A stretch of DNA of 9,286 nt from Planctomycetota bacterium. GTDB taxonomy: Bacteria; Planctomycetota; UBA1135; UBA2386. The notes under the pieces are model-generated. The model was not told the origin of the DNA. It saw only the letters and a list, made by a program, of their open reading frames with translations, and made no database searches. Shown in pieces: positions 5,739 to 9,286 of this stretch. The stretch is taken from assembly GCA_947455805.1 (NCBI GenBank), contig CANGSN010000094.1, forward strand, positions 1 through 9,286, given 5' to 3'. The stretch's first letter is position 1, and each line of letters starts with the position of its first letter. The position numbers and the translations under genes were made by a program.

Positions 5739-7210
5739 TTGGCCACCGCCTGTGCGTTCACCGACTGCGGAACGACCGCCTGCGGGTGCTCGTGCTCCGG
5801 CCGATCGTGCGCCCCTTCCTGCGCCGCGTCGTGCGCCAGCAGTTCGCCGAGGCACGAGTGCGCCAGCGCTTCGGTGACCCGCACGGGCGCGTAGGTGCCG
5901 ATCAGCGAACGGTCGGCGCAGGCGAAGTGCACCAGCCGGTGGTGCGAAGTACGCCCGCTGAAGCGCCCCGCGACCTTGCTCTCGCCTTCGACCAGCACCT
6001 CGACCGTCTGCCCCACGAGGCGGCGGTTGCCGGCGAGCGTCAGTTCTTCCTGGGCCGCGAGCAGCACCGCGTTGCGCCGTTCCTTCTCCGCGTCCGGCAC
6101 GTCGTCCGGCAGCTCGGCGGCCAGCGTGCCCGGGCGCGGCGAATACTTGAACACGTAGCTCTGCGCGAAGCCGATGCGCTGCAGGAACGCCACCGTCTGC
6201 TCGAAGTCGGCGGCCGTCTCGCCCGGATAGCCGACGATGAAGTCGCTGTGCAGTTCGATGTCCGGCGCCTTGGCGCGCAGCTGCTCGATGCGCGCGAGGT
6301 AGCGCTCGGTCGTGTAGCCGCGGCGCATCGCCTTCAGCACCGCATTGCTGCCCGACTGTGCTGGCAGGTGCAGGTAGCGCGCGACCTTCGGCAGCTCGGC
6401 CAGCGCGTCGATCAGTTCCTGGTTCAGGAAGTTCGGATGCGAGGTGATGAACGCCAGCCGCCGCAGCGACGGGATCGTGTGCAGTGCCCGCAGCAACTTC
6501 GCCAGCGTCGCGTCCTGGCCGGTCAGGTCGCGGCCGTAGGCGTTGACCGTCTGGCCGAGCAGCGTGATCTCGGTGACGCCGTCGTCGCACAGCCGCTGGC
6601 ACTCCTCGACCAGGTCGGCGATCGGCCGGCTGACCTCGTCGCCGCGCGTCGACGGCACGATGCAGTACGTGCACGGCATGTTGCAGCCGCGCATCACCGA
6701 CACGAACGCCTGCGAACGGTGCGGCCGCACGCGCACGTCGCGGCGGATGGTGTCGCCCGACACGCCCTGGTCGACGCTGAGCACGCCGGCGCCGGCGACC
6801 TCGTGCTTGGTGCGCGCCGGTTCGCGCTCGGCGGCGATCTGGGCGTTCTTGCCGCGCGCGGTCTCGACCGTCGTGTCGATGTCGCCGAACGCCGACGGCC
6901 CGACGACGAGGTCGACGTGCGGCATGCGCGACAGCAGGTAGCGCTTGTGCTCCTGCGCCATGCAGCCGAGCACGCCGACGACGAGGCCGGGCTCGCTGCG
7001 CTTCCGGATGCGGAGCTTGCCGAGCTTGCTCCAGACCCGGTCCTCGGCGTGCTGGCGGACCGAGCAGGTGTTGATCAGCACGACGTCGGCCTCGGCCTCG
7101 TTCTGGGCAGCGACGTAGCCGCGCTGGCGCAGCTTGCTCTCGACCAGCTCGCTGTCGAGCTTGTTCATCTGGCAGCCGTAGCTGGTCAGGTGGTACTTCG
7201 GGGCGGTCAT
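5735..7210 (-). CDS. miaB: tRNA-2-methylthio-N6-dimethylallyladenosine synthase MiaB
   Basis: This 491-residue radical SAM methylthiotransferase converts i6A to ms2i6A at position 37 of tRNAs reading U-starting codons. The N-terminal MTTase domain carries the auxiliary-cluster cysteines C13 (S-Y-G-C-Q-M-N), C49 (I-N-T-C-S-V-R) and C83 (L-G-C-M-A-Q). The radical SAM motif is R-G-C176-N-M-P-C180-T-Y-C183, followed by L-L-G-Q-T-V-N-A-Y-G at 217-226 and F-I-V-G-Y-P-G-E-T at 324-332. A TRAM RNA-binding domain occupies about 394-452. N-A-Y-G and S-Y-G-C-Q-M-N favour MiaB over RimO or MtaB. The start at 7210 puts the first cysteine at the usual depth; the frame is open for 74 more codons upstream, but those are Arg-rich and not family-like. 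The linker from C83 to C176 is long, and a His/Gln/Ala-rich tail of about 35 residues follows TRAM. The gene is translationally coupled to ribD and divergent from the Tat epimerase. Confidence 0.95.
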   Translation of the reverse strand: MTAPKYHLTSYGCQMNKLDSELVESKLRQRGYVAAQNEAEADVVLINTCSVRQHAEDRVWSKLGKLRIRKRSEPGLVVGVLGCMAQEHKRYLLSRMPHVDLVVGPSAFGDIDTTVETARGKNAQIAAEREPARTKHEVAGAGVLSVDQGVSGDTIRRDVRVRPHRSQAFVSVMRGCNMPCTYCIVPSTRGDEVSRPIADLVEECQRLCDDGVTEITLLGQTVNAYGRDLTGQDATLAKLLRALHTIPSLRRLAFITSHPNFLNQELIDALAELPKVARYLHLPAQSGSNAVLKAMRRGYTTERYLARIEQLRAKAPDIELHSDFIVGYPGETAADFEQTVAFLQRIGFAQSYVFKYSPRPGTLAAELPDDVPDAEKERRNAVLLAAQEELTLAGNRRLVGQTVEVLVEGESKVAGRFSGRTSHHRLVHFACADRSLIGTYAPVRVTEALAHSCLGELLAHDAAQEGAHDRPEHEHPQAVVPQSVNAQAVAK

Positions 7211-7314
7211 CGGGGCCGCGCATCCTACGGAACGGCGCCGGCGTGTGCAGCCATCGTCTCGCGCCGCTGCCAACGCCGACTCACCGCGTGGGCCCTTGGT
7301 CCGTAGCAGGCGCC

Positions 7315-8496
7315 ATGCCCACGAATCTCTCGCGTCGTTCGTTCCTCGCCGCCGCCGCCGCCACCGCTGGTGCCGCGGCCACCGCCAACGCCCACGGCCC
7401 GCAGCCGGCTCCACACTCGGTGCCGACTCCACACTCGGTGCCCGGGCGCGCGCCGTCGCACCGCGGCAAGCAGAAGATCCTGGTGCTCGGCGGCACCGCG
7501 TTCCTCGGTCCGGCGATCGTGCAAGCAGGCCTGGCCGCCGGCCACGAGTTCACGCTGTTCAACCGCGGCAAGACCAACCCGAAGCTGTTCCCGAACGTCG
7601 AGCAGCTGCGCGGCCAGCGCCGGCGGCCGAACCCGAAGAACCCGAAGTCCGAGCCGCAGGACCTGAAGGCGCTGGAGAAGCGCCAGTGGGACGCCGTGGT
7701 CGACACCTCGGCCTACTTCACCGGCGAGGTCGAGGACGTCTGCAAGGTGCTCGCCGGCAACGTCGCGCAGTACGTCTACATCAGCTCGCTGAGCGTCTAC
7801 CGCTCGCTCGAGCAGGACGCCGCTCCGGTCGACGAGCAGAGCCCGCTGTGCGAGTGCGAGGACAAGTACACGCTCGACATGGGCAAGAACTACGAGCGCT
7901 ACGGTGCCTTGAAGCGCTACTGCGAGGACGCGGCCGCGGCGGCGTTCCCCGACAAGGCGACACTCGTGCGGCCCGGCTACATCGTCGGCCCCGGCGACCC
8001 GACCGACCGCTTCACCTACTGGCCGGCGCGCTTCCTGCGCGGCGGCGAGTGCCTGGCGCCGGGCGAGCCCGACAACGACCTGCAGTTCATCGACGTGCGC
8101 GACCTCGGCGCCTTCGTCGTGCACCTGATCGAGAACCGCACGATGGGCCCGCTGAACGCCGTCGGCTTCGACGGCCGCATCAGCACGGCCGAGTTCCTGC
8201 ACACCGGCAAGGGCACGCTGAACCACGGCTGCAGGTTCACCTGGGTGCCGGACGAGTTCCTCGAGCAGAACGGCGTGTCGCCGTGGGGCGAGATGGGCTG
8301 CTGGACGCCGAAGGCGAAGAACGGCCACTCCGACAACCGCAAGGCCCTCGCCGCCGGCGCGCAGTTCCGGCCGATCGCCGAGACCATCCGCGACACCGCG
8401 GCCTGGGTGCGCGAGGGCCGCGGCGACGGCCCCTGGCAAGCCGGCATGACGGCGGAGCGCGAAGCCGAGCTGCTGGCGAAGTGGCGACAGAAGTGA
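7315..8496 (+). CDS. Tat-exported NAD-dependent epimerase/dehydratase-like (extended SDR) protein
   Basis: This 393-residue protein begins with a twin-arginine signal, S-R-R-S-F-L at 6-11, then an Ala-rich hydrophobic stretch and an A-N-A cleavage-type site at about 24-26. That signal fixes the start at 7315 rather than an in-frame ATG 24 codons earlier. After a Pro/Ser/His linker (27-50) comes a Rossmann domain with I-L-V-L-G-G-T-A-F-L-G at 55-65 (the NAD-binding Gly motif), F-N-R-G-K-T-N-P at 82-89, V-V-D-T-S at 128-132, I-S-S-L-S-V-Y at 156-162, the catalytic-type Y-G-A-L-K at 196-200 and R-P-G-Y-I-V-G-P-G-D-P-T-D-R-F-T-Y-W at 219-236. The family is atypical/extended short-chain dehydrogenases, usually acting on nucleotide sugars or related substrates. 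The substrate is unknown, and an exported Rossmann enzyme must carry its cofactor out folded, which fits Tat. The stretch at 101-112 is Arg/Lys/Pro-rich. The class is confident, the reaction is not. Confidence 0.92.
   Translation: MPTNLSRRSFLAAAAATAGAAATANAHGPQPAPHSVPTPHSVPGRAPSHRGKQKILVLGGTAFLGPAIVQAGLAAGHEFTLFNRGKTNPKLFPNVEQLRGQRRRPNPKNPKSEPQDLKALEKRQWDAVVDTSAYFTGEVEDVCKVLAGNVAQYVYISSLSVYRSLEQDAAPVDEQSPLCECEDKYTLDMGKNYERYGALKRYCEDAAAAAFPDKATLVRPGYIVGPGDPTDRFTYWPARFLRGGECLAPGEPDNDLQFIDVRDLGAFVVHLIENRTMGPLNAVGFDGRISTAEFLHTGKGTLNHGCRFTWVPDEFLEQNGVSPWGEMGCWTPKAKNGHSDNRKALAAGAQFRPIAETIRDTAAWVREGRGDGPWQAGMTAEREAELLAKWRQK
7409..7442 (+). repeat. Two-copy 18-base tandem repeat inside the epimerase gene
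   Basis: Bases 7409-7424 and 7427-7442 are identical over 16 bases (CTCCACACTCGGTGCC) with an 18-base period. The period is a multiple of three, so the frame is kept and the peptide reads P-H-S-V-P-T then P-H-S-V-P-G, in the linker just after the Tat signal. It looks like a recent in-frame duplication. Confidence 0.85.
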
Positions 8497-8520
8497 GGCA
8501 ATCGCCCGACGCAGGGCCCA

Positions 8521-8548
8521 GTGACAAGACGGCGATGGCTCGTATGCT
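8521..8548 (+). promoter_or_regulatory. Candidate sigma70-type promoter for the calcium-loop protein
   Basis: GTGACA at 8521-8526 matches the -35 consensus TTGACA at five of six bases. TATGCT at 8543-8548 matches the -10 consensus at four of six, with a 16-base spacer. The ATG at 8572 would follow a very short leader. It lies in the only gap between the preceding stop (8496) and that start. It is plausible by position and match, but no experiment supports it and the exact sigma consensus of this organism is unknown. Confidence 0.4.
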
Positions 8549-8571
8549 ACGCTCGTCCCAGGCTATCGAGA

Positions 8572-9286
8572 ATGCGTCTCAACAACTCCCTCCTCGTCTC
8601 GGCGGCCGCCCTGCTGGCGGCGCCGCTCTCCGCCCAGATCCCCCCGCTGCTCCCCTACGCGCGCACCGTCGACATGCTGGTCGTCGACAGCTCGTTCGAC
8701 GGCGTGTGGCGCCTGTCGGATCTCAACCAGGACGGCGACTACAACGACGCCGGTGAGGTCAACGTCTACTACTCGGACGCGAGCGGCATCGCGCTGACCA
8801 ACCCCAGCTGCATCACCGTCGCCGACGACGGCACCGCCTACATCGCCGACACCACGATCGACATCGTGCTGGCCCTGCGCGACTTGAACGGCGACGGCGA
8901 CGCCAACGATGCGGGTGAGTTCACGCAGGTGTTCACCAGCAACGGCCCCGGCGGCATCACCATGGCTTCGGCCCAGGGCCTGACCGTCGACGCGCTCGGC
9001 CGCGTCTACGTCGCGGTGTCCAACGCCGGCTCGCCGCCGGTCGGCAGCGACATGATCCTGCGCCTCGAGGACCTGAACGGCGACAAGGACTTCGACGACC
9101 TCGGCGAGTCGGCGATCTACGCCAGCATCCCGGGCAGCGCCACGACGCTGGGCACGTCGATCCCGACCAAGGTCGCGGTCACCGCCACGGGCGACCTGCT
9201 CTACACCGACGTGGGCACGACGGCGGCGCTGCCGAAGGGCATCTACCGCCTCGTCGACACCAACCTCGACGGCGACGCGAGCGACG
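8572..9286 (+). CDS. Secreted propeller-like protein with calcium-loop repeats, C-terminus cut off by window edge
   Basis: From the ATG at 8572 the frame is open for 238 codons to the window end. Residues 1-22 form a Sec signal peptide (M-R-L-N-N-S-L-L-V-S, Ala/Leu core, L-S-A-Q cleavage-type site). The mature part repeats a unit of about 54-63 residues. Each unit contains a hydrophobic-R-L/D strand followed by an acidic loop of the form D-x-N-x-D-x-D-x-x-D-x-G-E, at 50-62, 104-116, 167-179 and from 229. These loops resemble EF-hand, dockerin or thrombospondin type 3 calcium sites. The strands between them (I-T-V-A-D-D-G-T-A-Y-I-A-D, L-T-V-D-A-L-G-R-V-Y-V-A-V, V-A-V-T-A-T-G-D-L-L-Y-T-D) look like NHL/SMP-30-type beta-propeller blades. 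I infer a secreted calcium-stabilised propeller; ligand and role are unknown. A weak Shine-Dalgarno at best precedes the start. Confidence 0.87.
   Translation, partial: MRLNNSLLVSAAALLAAPLSAQIPPLLPYARTVDMLVVDSSFDGVWRLSDLNQDGDYNDAGEVNVYYSDASGIALTNPSCITVADDGTAYIADTTIDIVLALRDLNGDGDANDAGEFTQVFTSNGPGGITMASAQGLTVDALGRVYVAVSNAGSPPVGSDMILRLEDLNGDKDFDDLGESAIYASIPGSATTLGTSIPTKVAVTATGDLLYTDVGTTAALPKGIYRLVDTNLDGDASD

Noticed and set aside
5739..7223. In-frame N-terminal extension of ribD of about 495 residues
   Set aside because: The upstream part is the out-of-frame shadow of miaB (Arg/Ala/Pro-rich). RibD homology begins just after the GTG at 5738.
5507..7306. A 599-codon plus-strand open frame opposite miaB and the ribD start
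   Set aside because: Low-information Arg/Ala/Val/His-rich product; the opposite strand encodes MiaB and RibD with all catalytic motifs.

Overview
The window comes from a high-GC bacterial chromosome: two hand-counted 60-base rows in host genes are each 73% G+C. It carries seven well-supported genes and one weak small ORF. Several traits suggest a Planctomycetota-type organism. These are a secreted protein with repeated D-x-N-x-D-G-D-type calcium loops, a Tat-exported epimerase-like oxidoreductase, a GHL10-type lipoprotein, and few recognisable Shine-Dalgarno sites in the high-GC genes. This assignment is an inference from gene content, not a proof.

Layout. Bases 1-1383 (minus) hold the N-terminal 461 residues of an exported tetratricopeptide-type repeat protein that runs off the left edge. 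A 289-base spacer separates it from a divergent lipoprotein of the GHL10/DUF187 glycosidase family (1673-3130, plus). Bases 3131-4604 are compositionally different (about 56% G+C over five hand-counted rows). This stretch contains a two-gene minus-strand operon: a 116-residue soluble protein I do not recognise (4032-4382), then a 268-residue membrane protein with two C-terminal zinc ribbons (3219-4025). Next is a minus-strand pair whose ends overlap in GTGA: miaB (5735-7210, tRNA methylthiotransferase) followed by ribD (4605-5738, bifunctional riboflavin biosynthesis enzyme). Divergent from miaB is a Tat-signal NAD-dependent epimerase/dehydratase-like protein (7315-8496, plus). The right edge (8572-9286, plus) is the N-terminal 238 residues of a secreted protein with four calcium-loop motifs in a propeller-like repeat, preceded by a plausible sigma70-type promoter.

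How the genes fit together. The left and right flanks encode envelope or exported proteins, and the centre holds housekeeping enzymes. The low-GC operon sits cleanly in the gap between the glycosidase and ribD without truncating either, which fits an acquired accessory cassette. Its function cannot be read from the sequence. It is the part of the window most likely to be undescribed. Nothing here shows a recognised defence, CRISPR, transposase, tRNA or rRNA signature.
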